64,000 nt of DNA. Origin: Bugulina stolonifera. Taxonomy: Eukaryota > Bryozoa > Gymnolaemata > Cheilostomatida > Bugulidae. Position numbers and translations under genes: made by a program. Under the pieces are notes generated by a model. The model ran no database searches and was not told where the DNA came from. It saw only the letters and a program-made list of their open reading frames with translations. This document shows positions 50,171 to 62,755 of this stretch, piece by piece. Each line of letters opens with the position of its first letter. Position 1 is the stretch's first letter. Where the stretch lies: the NCBI GenBank assembly GCA_935421135.1, contig OW285197.1, positions 11,847,223-11,911,222 of the forward strand, given 5' to 3'.

Positions 50171-50859
50171 GGCTGCTCTTTCTGTCCTTCCAGTATGTCG
50201 GCTACATTACATCATAATCAACCTGTTAATAGAGGCGTAACATAATGATGCTGGCAGACAAGTTGCAAGTCAACTATCAAGGTCATAATACTGTCTGTTA
50301 ATATGGCTGCTTTATAATTGTTCTTATTCAAGTAGCAGAGCCTTGTTCTAGAAAAAATTGACACAGCATTTGTTTGCCTATGTAAATACAGCACAGTTTC
50401 CTTCCAGTCCTTGGCGTAACTGAACGCTCATAGTAGGCTACATGTAACTGGTTAGTATCAGCTACAATGGGGTCCAATTATATAATTGTTACAGATCAGC
50501 TTTGGTTATTGGCTGGATATTAATCAAATCCAACAATTGGCCGGTACTACATCTCAATCATATGGCTATGCTTAGGCCTACGTACAACAGAGTATCCCTG
50601 TCAAAGTTCACGGCCTTTAGTGGAGTCAACCCTTAACCATTGGCTTTCTTCCACCTAGTCTAAAAACCAAATCTTCTGGAGCTGATATATTCTTCGGATT
50701 CAGAGAGTTATAACTAACCAAATCATTTAATAACCCAGCCAGTTTTTATTACTTTAGACCTGACAAAATAGAATCTACTTGATTATACAGCTTCTATCAA
50801 ATAAAAATAAAATAGATTTCATTAGGCATACGCTACATAAGAATACATAACAATAATAT

Positions 50860-51592
50860 TGTAATGGTTTCTGTGATTTGGTGCGGTCGTCCTTGGACGA
50901 CTATCGACCCAGAAATGAAGTGCCTATGAGTGGTAATAGGACTTCGCATTACATGAAAGATCGAGCGGTCTCAGTAGCCCAAATACTACCAAAGACGACC
51001 CATCTGATCTCAAGTCCGACCTTCAGACTATACAATGAAAGAGAGTAGTTCAACCTAGTAGGCGGTTCGCTAAGCGAATGACCTAGTAAAAGGAAGAGAA
51101 AGTCCCTGTATCAAGTATAGATGTGTCTTTATTGAAAGCCAAGTGTAGACTGAGACAATGAACAGTAAAACAGTGCCCTTTATATAGTATAAGGACTTCC
51201 GGCCGACGTGACGTCGGGAAAAGACGACGTGTGGTCGTCCGGAAGTTGCGCAACAAGATGGCCGCCGGAAGCCCGACGGCCGACCCAAAATAGGTCGGGT
51301 TCTACAAAAGTTGCTTATAATGGTCCAATTCATGTACAAAATGAATATCAATGGATTCTGAGAGGTCGGGCCTCTGTACATGGGTATAAAAGGCATAAAA
51401 AAGGACTTAGTGACATTCATGTGACTATGTACAACAACATATAGTAAGATACATGGATAAGGAATGAGCATAAACACATGGAGACATGTATATAGACGGT
51501 AATTAAGTACTTTGAACATGCAATGCAGTTAAAGGTAAGTATACGAGCACTAATTGTGAGAATGTTAGTGTCAGGTGAGTAGCGCTGTAACA
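50860..51592 (-). mobile_element. LTR-like interspersed repeat, copy 2
   Basis: Begins TGTAATGGTTTCTG on the plus strand and ends near GCGCTGTAACA. On the minus strand it shows CTATATAAAGG followed by CAATAAAGACACATCTATA, in the same order as copy 1. It is probably a solo LTR. Confidence 0.65.
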
Positions 51593-51859
51593 ACTACTAG
51601 GCACTTAGGGTGCGGTGGAGCTTCGTCCGGGAGTTGGGGTCGTATACAAATGTCCTGTACCATCACAATATTTACTTACATCAATGACGACATTACGCTA
51701 GACCGCCTAGGGGGCAGAAGAGGCGTGCCTCAACTTTTGTACATAAATTACCATAAGGAAATTGTTTCATATATCATCTCATGGGTAAGACATTTGGTTT
51801 CAGAGTGGGTACAAGTGGGTACCCATGTAGTATTAGTTGTGTTGTTCTTCTGCTAATAT

Positions 51860-52195
51860 TTACTCTTTTTTGAGGTCTCGTATTGTGCGGGGTAGAAAGC
51901 TGTTATGGAAACAGTTCCCAGTGGCTCCAATAGACCGCGGTTCATTTCTACACTGTGATCTAGTCTGAACTGTTGTCTGAGGTTGCTCTATGATTTCATC
52001 ATATGATGCACAGAGAGCAGGATGGACTTCTTCTCTTGACAGTATATCTAGCAAAAGCTTTACCCGAGAGTTCCAGCGTCGGATGGCCAGCTGTTGGAGT
52101 TGAAGTTTCTCTTTGGCCTCTGTGACACCTCTCCTTCTTTTGATGCCACAGATCATTCTCACACCTTGGTTTTGCACCATCTCTAGTGCCTCAAT
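51860..52195 (-). mobile_element. LINE (non-LTR retrotransposon) 3' coding fragment
   Basis: The minus strand encodes YIEALEMVQNQGVRMICGI, then VTEAKEKLQLQQLAIRRWNS, and ends NSFLPRTIRDLKKE-stop. This block, from R-x-x-x-x-I-x-G to SFLPRTIR-D, is typical of the region behind the reverse transcriptase domain in jockey/CR1-like elements. Only about 110 codons remain; the upstream side is AT-rich DNA, as expected of 5' truncation or decay. Confidence 0.7.
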
Positions 52196-53392
52196 ATAAG
52201 ATAAATAATAGCTCTTATAGTTATCATTTGATTATCTGATTATGGCAATAGTTCAAATATAATTATTATGAATACTAGTATAACAACTATGAAATCATAT
52301 AGGCCTAACCAAATCAAAATCTTTTCTCATCGAATAACTATTTTATAATATAATCAAATTACATTAAGAATGAACATCGCGATTGTGATAAAGAATATTA
52401 TTGTTATAATAATTACAGTACAATCAATAATACAAATTTATTAAATTTTAACAACAATTTTATATTTCAATAATAACAAGGAGTCTTCTTACTTCTTGAT
52501 AATAATATTATTATTAATAATCATAATTTATTAGGCGTATTCGGATATTGCACCGTGCAAGCTTATAAATAGCAATCTGCGCCAATAACAATATGTTTTA
52601 TTCAATAATATAGCGCTAGCTATAACGCAAGGCAAGGCGTGCCTGCCAATAATAATATAAAGTATATTCACTTAGCGAGGGGATTTCCCTTCAGAGTAAG
52701 CACTAGTCACGCCTGGACGCTCAAGTTGTATTCGGATAGTTAGACCAGTCACCAGTGCTATATAAACTAGTACAGTTTCCGAATACGCCTATTATATTTC
52801 ATTAGCCTATATATAATATCAAGGAGTAAAAAAATAATGATAATATATATAGGCTAATATTTTATTTATGCCACAAACTAATTGATAATTATATTTAATA
52901 TACATATCATATATTAAAAAGCTTAAAAATAAAATCAATAAAAGCTAACAAACGAGAACTAAGAAATACTGAATAAAAAAATATTAAAAAGTCTAAGTTA
53001 AGTTAAAAGTCAAGTTCAAGTTGAAGTTACAATTTGCTTCACTGTCCTGTGAGTGGCCGTCTAGATGCAAAATGACACAATGCATATAATCTGTATAGGT
53101 TAGGTTAGTAATCGTTAACTTAAATTACTTGACCAGGCCTAAAGCTAAGAGAAGTAACCAGATGCACCGCGTTCATTCCAAAACGCCAGCCGAAAAGAGA
53201 GTTCATATAGATTGAAATCAATCAATGTTTTAATTTGCTACCGCAAGTTGCTTCTCTATTAGCCCACTACCCCGATGACAGAACTATAGGACTCTAGTTG
53301 TTCCCGCCGAACAGATTAGACATCGCTAGTTCACTGGTTTTAATGTCGGCAATATTTTTACTTTCCCAGAGAAAGACAACTCCTGTTTAAAA
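52196..53392. other. AT-rich intergenic sequence with a MITE
   Basis: Mostly A+T-rich simple sequence (52200-52530 and 52800-53000). The MITE at 52533-52790 is the only structured element recognised. Confidence 0.5.
52533..52790. mobile_element. MITE with 13-bp terminal inverted repeats
   Basis: AGGCGTATTCGGA (52533-52545) and TCCGAATACGCCT (52778-52790) are perfect inverted termini. Each side is flanked by ATT, a possible 3-bp target duplication. The size is 258 bp without coding capacity. A second GTATTCGG block lies inside near 52729. Confidence 0.85.
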
Positions 53393-53499
53393 ATGCCACG
53401 TAATGACAATACATTTTGGGCAAATCAATTCTGCTTGCAATGGAACGTGGTGGGCCGGGATGGACACTCCATATTCCAAGACCCAGACTATGGGTTAGA
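53393..53499 (+). CDS. candidate first exon of an unidentified + strand gene
   Basis: ATG at 53393 opens a 35-codon frame (MPRNDNTFWANQFCLQWNVV, then GRDGHSIFQDPDYG) that runs into a good splice donor, GA|GTGAGT. The composition is protein-like in a region otherwise poor in coding signal. I could not find its next exon with confidence and do not recognise the protein. Confidence 0.3.
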
Positions 53500-54112
53500 G
53501 TGAGTGTCAAAATGAGTAATAGCAGAATAGTGTACAAGTAACATAGTAATTGTATTATAATAAATTATCATGAAAAGTTAAAGCTAGTTTTGGGTGCAAT
53601 ATCATCATACAAGAATCATCAACCAGTGTGCAACATTATTCAGCATTAACACGAAGTACATGCACACATATTTTTATGGTTGACCTATAAAAACTAGAAA
53701 ATATTACTTCACCGACCATATAAATGCATGATGTAAGCAAGTAAAATATAATATATTACATGAATACTGGAAACTTCAAAAATACAAGATTATGCACTTA
53801 GTTCTTTTAAAATATTATTACAAATAATATAGTGTGTTAAAAATATAAAATAGAACAGTATTATGACTATAAAATTATATGTAAATAAAGAAAATATGTA
53901 TTCATATTGAACCCTTTGGTTGGCCAGTTAACATTAAAAAAACAAGGAATTTTAAGGGTGGCAGGAAATACCTACAGCAAACATGAGATCGGAGTAGTAA
54001 AACTAAAACCTGGCTATGAGTCATCAGAAGTCAGAAAGAATTAAAGTAGCTCTTATTGAATGGGTGATGATCGGTGTAATCAACAATGACAATGACAAAA
54101 TCGATACCTGAC

Positions 54113-54225
54113 AGTCAGTATAGTAATGACTCACAGTTCGTATAGTGATGACTCACTGTCAGTGGAGCGATGACTAATTGTTGGTATAGCGATGACTAAT
54201 CGCCAGTACAGTGACGATGAACTGT
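54113..54225. repeat. 22-bp degenerate repeat in the NEK 3' flank
   Basis: About five units of GTCAGTATAGTGATGACTCA type end 10 bp from the NEK stop codon, so they lie in its 3' UTR on the minus strand. Confidence 0.8.
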
Positions 54226-54234
54226 TGAAACGCT

Positions 54235-57200
54235 CTAGTCAGCTGAGTTCTGTGCTGCCTGTACTCCTCTCATATGCATGGTGTTAGCTGTATCAAACAC
54301 ATACTTGATATCTGGTCTTTTGTCAGGGTTTGAGTTGATACATTCAGCTATCAGATTGCGCAACTATAACATATAATTATTAATATGTTCCACAAGTCAT
54401 CAGGTGAATATAACATCGTATGCACAAGCTATAAACCAAGTCTGAATAAAACAACTTTCAACTCCAAACGATCAGAGGAGATGAGTTGATACTTTGCTAC
54501 CATTTTTATTCTTAAAAAGTACATAAAAGAACACTATACAATGTAAATGCAGCAACATGCATAGATATACAATATTATAGCCTGAGTTACCTCATGCTTA
54601 TAGTGATCGGACGGTAAGGGTGGGTAATCACACTGTTCTATCTTCTGACACAAAGAGTAGAGATTCATTTTATCCCCATAGAATGGTGACTGTAAGGCTG
54701 CCATCTAAATACAAATGAGTTGGTCCATACAATACATTCATAATGGTGTTCAGGAAAAAAATTGAGAAATTCACCTGGCAGACATTTGGCTTTAAAATAA
54801 ATCTGGCTATGTTAAAATCATGTAAAATTGCAGCTGCCTTCTCGTAACTTAAATCAATACAGTTCTACAGAAGTAAGTAGAGTTTCCACTCAACAGTTGA
54901 CTGAAGGAATGCTACAATATATTATAATATATTACCAGGTAATATAGAAAGTAACAAGGTACTTATTGTATATCAGCCAATGAAAAGCCACATTGTATTT
55001 ACCTCATAGAGCAGACAGCCAAGAGACCAAATGTCAGACTTGAAGTCATATCCTTTCTCATGAATCCTCTCTGGAGACATGTAGTACGGGGTGCCGACTG
55101 TAATAACATACATGGATAAACATCTTGAATGGGGTGTCAACTGTAATAACATATGCATACACATACAGTACGGGGTGCTGACTGTAATAATACACATATA
55201 TGTACATGTATATACCTGTAGTACGGGATGCCGACTGTAATAATGTATGTACATGTATATACTTATAGTACGGGGTGCCGACTGTAATAATGTATGTACA
55301 TATATATACTTGTAGTACGGGGTGCCGACTGTAATAATGCATGCATATACAATCATACAGTGTAGGGTGCAGACTGTAATAATTACTTACCTAATGAGAC
55401 GGCCCTCGTAGTCTTCGAACTAAAATAACGACCTAGACCAAGGTCACCCAGTTTGACTATACCCTGAGCTGTTATAAACACGTTGGCTGGCTTTATGTCT
55501 ACAACAGAAAGTAGTTTAGTTAGCATATTACATTACAGTAGCCATCGCCGATTATAAATACAATACATTAAAGCATAATCAAATTGAAACCATATTGTCA
55601 TGAAACACATATGAAGGTATGAGCATATAGGAGAGACTATACTGAGTGACAGACTTCCCCGTACATTTGAGTGTACTAGTGAAGAGTTGCCTGCCCATGG
55701 TCAAGCAGTACCAGGAGGGAATAAATCCACATCAACGCCTTTTACATGACATGTATGACAACAATTTATTACGCTCTAGCCCATATCAACATGCAAGTTA
55801 AACCATGAAGTGTCACGCATGGCATTATGCAATAACATGGAGTATTCAAATTGACATCTCTACTTGGCAATGACCTCTCCCTCACCTCTATGCATGATCC
55901 TCCTGTCGTGCATATGACTAAGAGCTCCACAGATCTGGATAAAATATTTCCAGACGGTTCTCTCTGGGATCAATCTGTTCTGTTTCTTGAAGTGTTTGAT
56001 CATTCTAGACAGATCGCCTGCATCAGCCAGTTCTAGGACTATGTTCAAGTCATTGTCCTCTATGAATGATGCTAGGTATTTTATAATGTTAGGGTGGTTC
56101 AGTTGCTGAAACACATCAATTATGAAATAAAACAATCATTGATAGGAATTTGTTAATTAGACAGCTGATCAGTTTTTAACGAGCAGATGAACAAGTTGAC
56201 TAACATCAGTAAATTCATTATAATAATATATAGAGAATCAAATTAGGGTAAAAGAGGTTTCAATATGAAAAATCATTAAAGAGAAAATTTGCTAAAATTT
56301 TGTAAGAATAGATATCCGGGTTTGTTTGTTTATTTGTTTGTTCAAAGATGTTTTACTTACGGGAGGCTGGCCATACTTTTTTATAGCAAATACTATTTTG
56401 TTGTAAGGAGATTTTTCTGAATAGTCTAGCCTATCCCTAACTGGGATTTGTATCCGAGGCCTCTACGACACGTAATCGCCTAGCGCAGTGGACAGAGCAC
56501 ATTACCACTACACCAGCTCAGCATCCTTCAGATAAAAGGGAGGCTTCGCCGGAGAGCAGACCTGTGAATTAAACTAACTGCACTCTCTGGCCATATCTCA
56601 CACAAAAAAGTATGCCCATATATAGCAACAACATTGTACAGAATGGTAGTGTAGACTTTAAGCTCTAATAACACTGGAAGTTTAAGTATTCTGTACCAGA
56701 TTTTATTTACCTTGAGCAGATCTATTTCCTTGATACAGTCTTGTCTAGCTTTGGCGTCCATCATCTCAAATATCTGAAAATCAAAAATAAAGTGCAGAAT
56801 TTCACACTAAATCAATTAATCACAGCAAGAACTTTTTATTAAATCAGACATATAACAAGTTTCGGCTATGTAACAAGAAAAATCGAACTTGTGCTACCTA
56901 TATAGGGGCAGCTGCACTTACACCCTGCTAAACAAACAGATTGGCTGCTTGATGCTTTCACCAGGACATTTTTTATTATAAATTCACCTTAATAATTCAA
57001 CTAGGAAACTCAACATCCCACAGAGCAGTTAACAATGTTTGAAATTGTACTTCAAGCTATTTCGTCATAGACACATCCAGTGTTAATGATGATGCATTGA
57101 TTTAACCAGAGCTACGTATTCGTAATGTCCGTGTGAGTTGAAGGAGAAATTTGAAATTAAAATTGAATTGAAATCTCATACCTGGACCTTCTTCAAGGCT

Positions 57201-57358
57201 ACCGTAGTATTGTCCACAACACATCTGGCCCGATATACTTCTGAGAACTGGCCTTTACCAATCTTCTTATCTATTTCAAAGTTCTTCATGGCATTGTATT
57301 TGCTGTCCCCGCTACCATCACTCGTATCAGAATGGGATATTTCCATCTCAGATGCCAT
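54235..57358 (-). CDS. NEK6/7: NEK6/NEK7-type protein kinase, 301 aa
   Basis: Seven exons in frame: 57358-57182, 56773-56711, 56105-55886, 55498-55391, 55097-55003, 54704-54591, 54363-54235. Length and sequence match animal NEK6/NEK7: a short N-terminal tail (about 25 aa), Gly-rich loop [12 protein letters not shown], catalytic Lys in VALKK (Lys56), HRDIKPANV, the DLG that this subgroup has in place of DFG ([14 protein letters not shown]), activation segment [19 protein letters not shown], then [20 protein letters not shown] and [15 protein letters not shown]. These are mitotic serine/threonine kinases acting below NEK9 in spindle assembly and, for NEK7 in vertebrates, in inflammasome signalling; only the kinase activity can be inferred here. 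The acceptor of exon 5 has been amplified as a minisatellite (55083-55385). Confidence 0.95.
55083..55385. repeat. minisatellite of a NEK splice acceptor plus coding start
   Basis: Six to seven units, about 45-50 bp each, share AGTACGGGGTGCCGACTGTA. On the minus strand every unit reads ..TATTACAG|TCGGCACCCCGTACT, that is, the exon 5 acceptor and its first five codons (VGTPY). The unit next to the exon is the functional one; the others, upstream in the intron, keep AG and the coding words with small changes. Confidence 0.92.
56340..56525 (-). mobile_element. tRNA-derived SINE fragment
   Basis: On the minus strand, an A-box-like TGGTGTAGTGG (56515-56505) is followed by GTGCTCTGTCCACTGCGCTA and a B-box-like GGATACAAATCC (56455-56444), with tRNA spacing stretched by a few bases. 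It lies in a NEK intron. A genuine tRNA is unlikely because acceptor-stem pairing is missing. Confidence 0.5.
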
Positions 57359-60121
57359 TTTCGTTCTGAAACTTACAATTATGCCCAGTGAATATCAAGA
57401 GCGATCAACACTATGAGCACCAGTAACATTGAGTTAGTATTAGACAATGAACAAAAAGGCAATTTTCCCTCACTGAGGCATCCAAGGATATGGCGATTGG
57501 CAAAAAATCATCGGACAATCACTAACAAACTCGGTAGAGAGACAATTTTAACCTGAATTGAAAGCCAATTGATTAGTCACTGAGTTATTATAGGTTGCCT
57601 ATAAAATATTGTCATAAGCATGCACACTCCAGGTGTCTTAGTGTAACAAAGCATTCAATGAACTAAAAGACTAAATGGGTATAATACAGTGGTTGTTGCT
57701 GGCGAATTTAGTCAAAGCTATGGCTATTATCTATGGTTTTGCAAGCACTCTAAATCACTGAGACTATGTAATTCAGTAATTGGAAGGCTTAAGCAGTTCC
57801 ATAACAGACCATGGGTTGCCAATAGTTCAGTTCAGTTTGGTGATACTCCCTCGAAGATCCCTGGAGTAAGAAAAGAGAGAGGAAGCTGATTCAAATTTAA
57901 CCTATATCTTCTCGGAGTTCCCGGATGGTCCCAGGAAAAATTAATTATAACATGCTGATTTAAAAAAGATACATTACTTTGCCATCATTTGCAATGAAGA
58001 TAGGAAGTCATTTATTCTTATTATTCAAGGAGAAGTAAACTATTTTAAAATCAGCTTTTATGAAAACCAACTGACAAAAAGTGTTTAATAAGTCTGCATT
58101 TTTGTGCAATTTTTTGGCTATGCTATCTTTAAAAACCAGCTCAGATATTACATCACTACCATTAAGTCACTCTCCCGTAGCCCTATATATCTAAAACGAG
58201 GTTTGCGATCTCCACTCTGTAGAGGTTTGTATAATGTTCTATTCCTCTTTGCAATTCTTGTGTGTGCCTTGTTTCTCTTGCGTAAATCATTGTACTGATT
58301 CTTATTGTAAAAATTAGTGCCGCACGGTGTTTCGGTATCATTCAATGTTTCAGTTTCTTTTTCTTTTGGCCCATAAACCGCAAAACTTTAAGATGTAAAC
58401 CGAAACAGAACACGTCGGCTCAGTTTGATTTAGTTTTAAAATTCAAATCATGCCTGACCCTTTACGACCATTTCTGGAAAGGGCTGCAGTGGTGAATGTG
58501 TGAATGCGTATTGTGCCTCTTTTAATTTTTATAATTCGATTCATCCTTGGGATACCGATTTATCTGCATCCATCACCCAGTGATGACTAGTTGTAGTTTT
58601 ACTTAGTTTTGAGTACTTACACATTATTAGTATTTTCAATTATGATTCATTAAAAAAAATAAAAAGATGATTGCCATTACAGTTAAAAGTGAAGTGTGAC
58701 ATCCCGCAATTGAGTATGAGATTTTCGGTTTGATTCGTTTTTTTCCTTGAATTTAAAAAGCGAATTAAACCAAAGGGGTGAGAGACAACTTCGGTATCAT
58801 TCAGTGTGTTTTTTAAAATCAGCAAAAAACTGAATGCAAGTGCAAATCAAAACTATCCAGCACTTGTAGAAAGTGTTTTCCCTTTATAATGTTGCAGCGT
58901 TTTTTTTTGTTTAACTAGTGCCTTAAATAAAAATTTATTCAGCCATTCTGGTGGAGTTGTGACTTACACCAAAAAAGTTGGTATACAGTTTGTCTTTAAA
59001 AGATTCAAACCTTCTACAGATAAGTTACAAATAACACTAGTGGCATTTACTGCTGCAATAGAATTATAATCAATATTTTAGAAAAATTATCATTATTATC
59101 CATTATGATTATCTTTAGGCCACCACTGTTAGGTGCAGTAGTGGAGAGGCTATCTAAAATTTCACCACTTCTGCACCCAACTCCATTACCATATTCGATA
59201 TTATCTTACGATTATTATCATATGATTATCTTTATTATTATTTATTATTATTTTAATTTTTTTCAATTTCATTTTCAATAAGAGCGATTTTTTAAATTAT
59301 ATGGCTTCATAATGTAACAATGCATTAACAGCATGCAATTTTTTCTTGATTTCAGCCCACATCATGTTCACTTGGGGCTTTGAAGTGGTCGAATCTGGCG
59401 TGACCGACAGAACAGGTCTAACTCTTAGTCACAGTGACAGTGACAGTCGGAGTGGACAGTGTTTATGATTTACTATTACGGCGATCACATTCAAAGATCA
59501 ATATGACCGCATTGAGAAAATCTGGTGAATCTAAATAAATAAATAAAGTACAATAGTCACAGCTGAAAGTTTTAAAAATTAAAATATTAAATTATAATGG
59601 TTCCCAGATCGTTGCCGATGACGCCAGAGAGTTTCCGTTTCCTAATGAATGTAACTAAGATGTGCTCGCTAGCTAGCGTGGTAGTTCTAAAAACATTAGG
59701 TCTGCGGCGGTTGACACTAGTTTGCTAGAAACCCACCGGTAATGGTGTGCATTTTGTCTAACTAAGACCACACTCTATTCCTACAGAACATCGTTAAACC
59801 GACCGTCTTTATTTAGACTACTAGTATACTCATCAAGCCGGTCCTTTGCGATGTGATCCTGTATCAAAGTAACTATGAAACAATATTGAAGTTGTCCTGC
59901 CTCTTATGAGAAAGGACAACTTCAAATTATAATCAATTGCAGTTGAACGCAGAATTCTCTAGTGGGAAAGGTTATCTCTTAGAAATTATTGTTTTGGGTT
60001 GAATAAAAAATGACTTAGTGACCTTTTCTCCACAAACACCTTCAAAATTTCCTAAATGAACACCTGTAGGTTCTTGAAATTGAAATCACTCCACTGTTTC
60101 TCAATAAAACTTGCAACACAT
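57359..60121. other. intergenic region upstream of NEK6/7
   Basis: No gene recognised. It includes (AT)-rich simple stretches near 59080-59290, a pair of related GGTATCATTCA(A/G)TG blocks at 58335 and 58793, and the hairpin at 59886-59925. Confidence 0.45.
59886..59925. repeat. 13-bp perfect hairpin, GTTGTCC type
   Basis: TTGAAGTTGTCCT (59886-59898) and AGGACAACTTCAA (59913-59925) are exact complements around a 14-nt loop. Imperfect relatives occur at about 27510-27537 and 38926-38975. Confidence 0.85.
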
Positions 60122-60890
60122 TGTAATGTTTTGGGTATGAGTGTGTGCATTTCGTCCTAGACGACCTCTTTGCCAAAATGAAGAACCTATGAGTGGTGCT
60201 AGATCTTCTCATTAAATGAAATAACGGCGGGTACTAGTAGTCCCAGGACTAACCAAAACGACCTATCAGGTTCAAAGTTAATACTATCTTGCTATACTGA
60301 GAAAGAGTACGAGTATGCTCAGACCTAGTAGGCAGTTCGGGCAACAAGGTCGGGGACCTTGTCAGCTGGAACGACCTATACTACGAAAGAAGACTCTGTG
60401 TAAGTAGTATAGAAGTGCATTTATTGATATCCAAGCATCAACTGAGACAATGATCACAGAAACAGTGCGCTTTATATAGTATTTGAACTTCCAGTAAAAA
60501 GGCTGACGTAGTGTTGTCCGGAAATTGCACAACAAGATGGCGGCCAGATATCAACCCAAAACATGTCGGGTACAACAAAAAGTGCTTAAGATCATGAGAT
60601 TCATGTACAAAATCAATATCAGGCAATTCCGAGAGGTTGGCCCTCTTTACATGGGTATAAAGGGTATAATGGCTCAGTAATGTATAGAATAAGTATATAA
60701 AAGATATGTTTTTATAGTATAGGTAAGTCAATATACATAATCTTACGTATGAATTTTTCATACAAGTGCAATGCAGTAGGAGTAGTTGAGTTTATAAAGT
60801 TACAATTACCAGATTACAATATTATAAGAGCACAACAGTGCTTTAATATCAGGTAATATTGTTCTAAGCGCTTTGAAACTCGACTCGCAA
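60122..60890 (-). mobile_element. LTR-like interspersed repeat, copy 3
   Basis: Most diverged copy. On the plus strand it begins TGTAATGTTTTGGG; on the minus strand it has CTATATAAAG and then CAATAAATGCACTTCTATA. The end lies about 25 bp from the stop codon of the lectin-like gene, so it may supply or replace that gene's 3' end. Confidence 0.6.
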
Positions 60891-60915
60891 GTTTTCTCTT
60901 GTCATGAATCTGTAG

Positions 60916-62755
60916 TCACACCTGAACCAATCCGTGTACTTCTATCTCATAAATGTTTAGATAGTCATTAACCTCAACAGCTGTCAGCCTCACATATCTA
61001 CCAAACATTCTAGTACGACAAGTAACCAGGAATATATGCGCTGGTGGTTGTCCAGGAAGGTAGTTACAGATCTCATCTTCTGGAGGATCATCAAAGTCAG
61101 CATCACTTTCTCCAATTGTAACTCGTACATTCGCTAGTCGATCATTCCATGCTGCAAAGTGAATACAGCATTGGATTCACATGTGAATAATTGATGAAGG
61201 CTATGTGAAAGTCCTTCAACTACATGTAAATATACTGTGATACCCACAGTTCTGCTAATAAAAACTCGTACAATTAGTGCATTTGAAACATCTCCATCAC
61301 CATTTAAATCTTTGGCACGACTTGGAGCAGGGTCAGTTACAAAATTTAATAATTCATCGGTGATCTAACTGTCTGAGAAGTCACCAGATTTTCCAGTCTA
61401 TTTGCTACTCTGACAAAATACATGTATGTAACTGGTGAATAACTGTGTGAGAGCTCATAGTAATTGAAAGGAGCATAAATCACAATTTTGAACCGTTTAA
61501 CTGTAATATGAATTTGCCAAGTGTATTTTGTATTGCTGCTATTTCACATCTGCTACAGTAACTGGTCATAACTGGGTTGTAGACTTAGTTGACCAATGTC
61601 CAGTGGATGACGCATGCATTGCGATTTGTGTTACTACTACATCAAATAAGCTACTATCAACTATTACCTTGTTGGTCACCACGTGACCTATCCCAGATCT
61701 TGACACCAAAGATGTAGTGGTTGACAGGGAGTTCAACCTGTAACCATGGAGACAGCTGAACCCCTGTGACTGCTAGACTGCTACGCTCATCCTCACTCTC
61801 ATCATATACACCATCAACCGCAAATTTTCCATAACGGTTTGCATGGAGTGATGGAAGTGTTATCTCTGCTTCTATTGAGTAAAATCAATACCAAGTTGAA
61901 CAATTAGTTATGAAAACTTGTTGGTATCAGAAAATTGTACATTTGCATGATATGAATTACTGAATGTGTATAGGTGTACAAGTACTGGAATTTTGAGGTG
62001 TTTGAAAATGAGTAGAAATTTGTAAAACATTACAATCCTAGAGCCTGTACTACGGTATAACCATCTACTTAATGAACACCGGCTTTAATATGAGAACAGA
62101 ACAACTGGGTCATGGGGAAACTATTTTTGGAAAAAAATGTTTGTTTAGCAGTAAAGCAGTTTCTCATTAGAAGTAAACTCCAGTGTCAGTACATCATTGG
62201 TAATACAGTCATGTACTGATCGTACATCTACATTGTACATAATACATGTATATAATGTGTTTAATTTGAACTATTTAATATATAACATGAACTCTCACCT
62301 CTAGCAAGGAGTGTAGAGAACTCGTAGACTTTAAGATCAGCAGAGTGAGACTCTTTAACTAAAGTCAGTTGTTTTCCAACATCTTCTGTGTAGTTCACCA
62401 CACTTGGTTCTCCAGACATAGCACATGTAGATGTAGTTCTACTGTACGATACGGCAGCACATGATTGGTTGAATGTGCAGAGAGACAGACAGACACTGTA
62501 AGAAGAGATAATCCTTTCTAAGTCAGCGTTTAATAATCCTGCATAGCTTTCGGCAGCCTAGTTGTTGTCCCCTGGAGCAATAGTTTCAACAGTAAGCATT
62601 AGTTAACAAAGTTATGTATAGGAATTGTCTACAATGGTAAAGATGTAGTGAAAAACAGAAATAGAATAAACCTAATTCTTACCACATTTAGCTGGTTGTG
62701 AGAACACTTCACTCCCAGACATTAAAGCCATAACTAAAATGTAGACAATCTTCAT
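60916..62755 (-). CDS. secreted PAN-like plus F5/8C (fucolectin-like) protein
   Basis: Exons on the minus strand: 62755-62683 (signal peptide MKIVYILVMALMSGSEVFSQ), 62495-62299 (Cys-rich PAN/apple-like unit: LCTFNQSCAAVSYSRTTSTC, GEPSVVNYTEDVG), 61871-61668 and 61151-60916 (stop TGA). The last two form an F5/8 type C domain: ANRYGKFAVDGVYD, SPWLQVELPVNHYIFGVKIW, DRSRGDQQAWNDRLANVRVT, GRYVRLTAVEV and LNIYEIEVHG. Such domains bind fucosylated or other glycans in secreted lectins. Exons 2-4 join in frame at phase 1. The join from exon 1 (phase 1) to exon 2 (needs phase 2) does not fit, so a small exon is missing from my model or the real acceptor differs. A second copy of the signal-peptide exon lies at 63269-63197. 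Confidence 0.7.

Noticed and set aside
51070..51519. 149-codon minus-strand frame
   Set aside because: Same LTR-like repeat, copy 2; the sequence is regulatory-type repeat, and the related frame in copy 1 differs in length and phase.
57689..57889. 66-codon + strand frame upstream of NEK6/7
   Set aside because: Composition is unremarkable, no clear start or splice sites, no recognisable domain.
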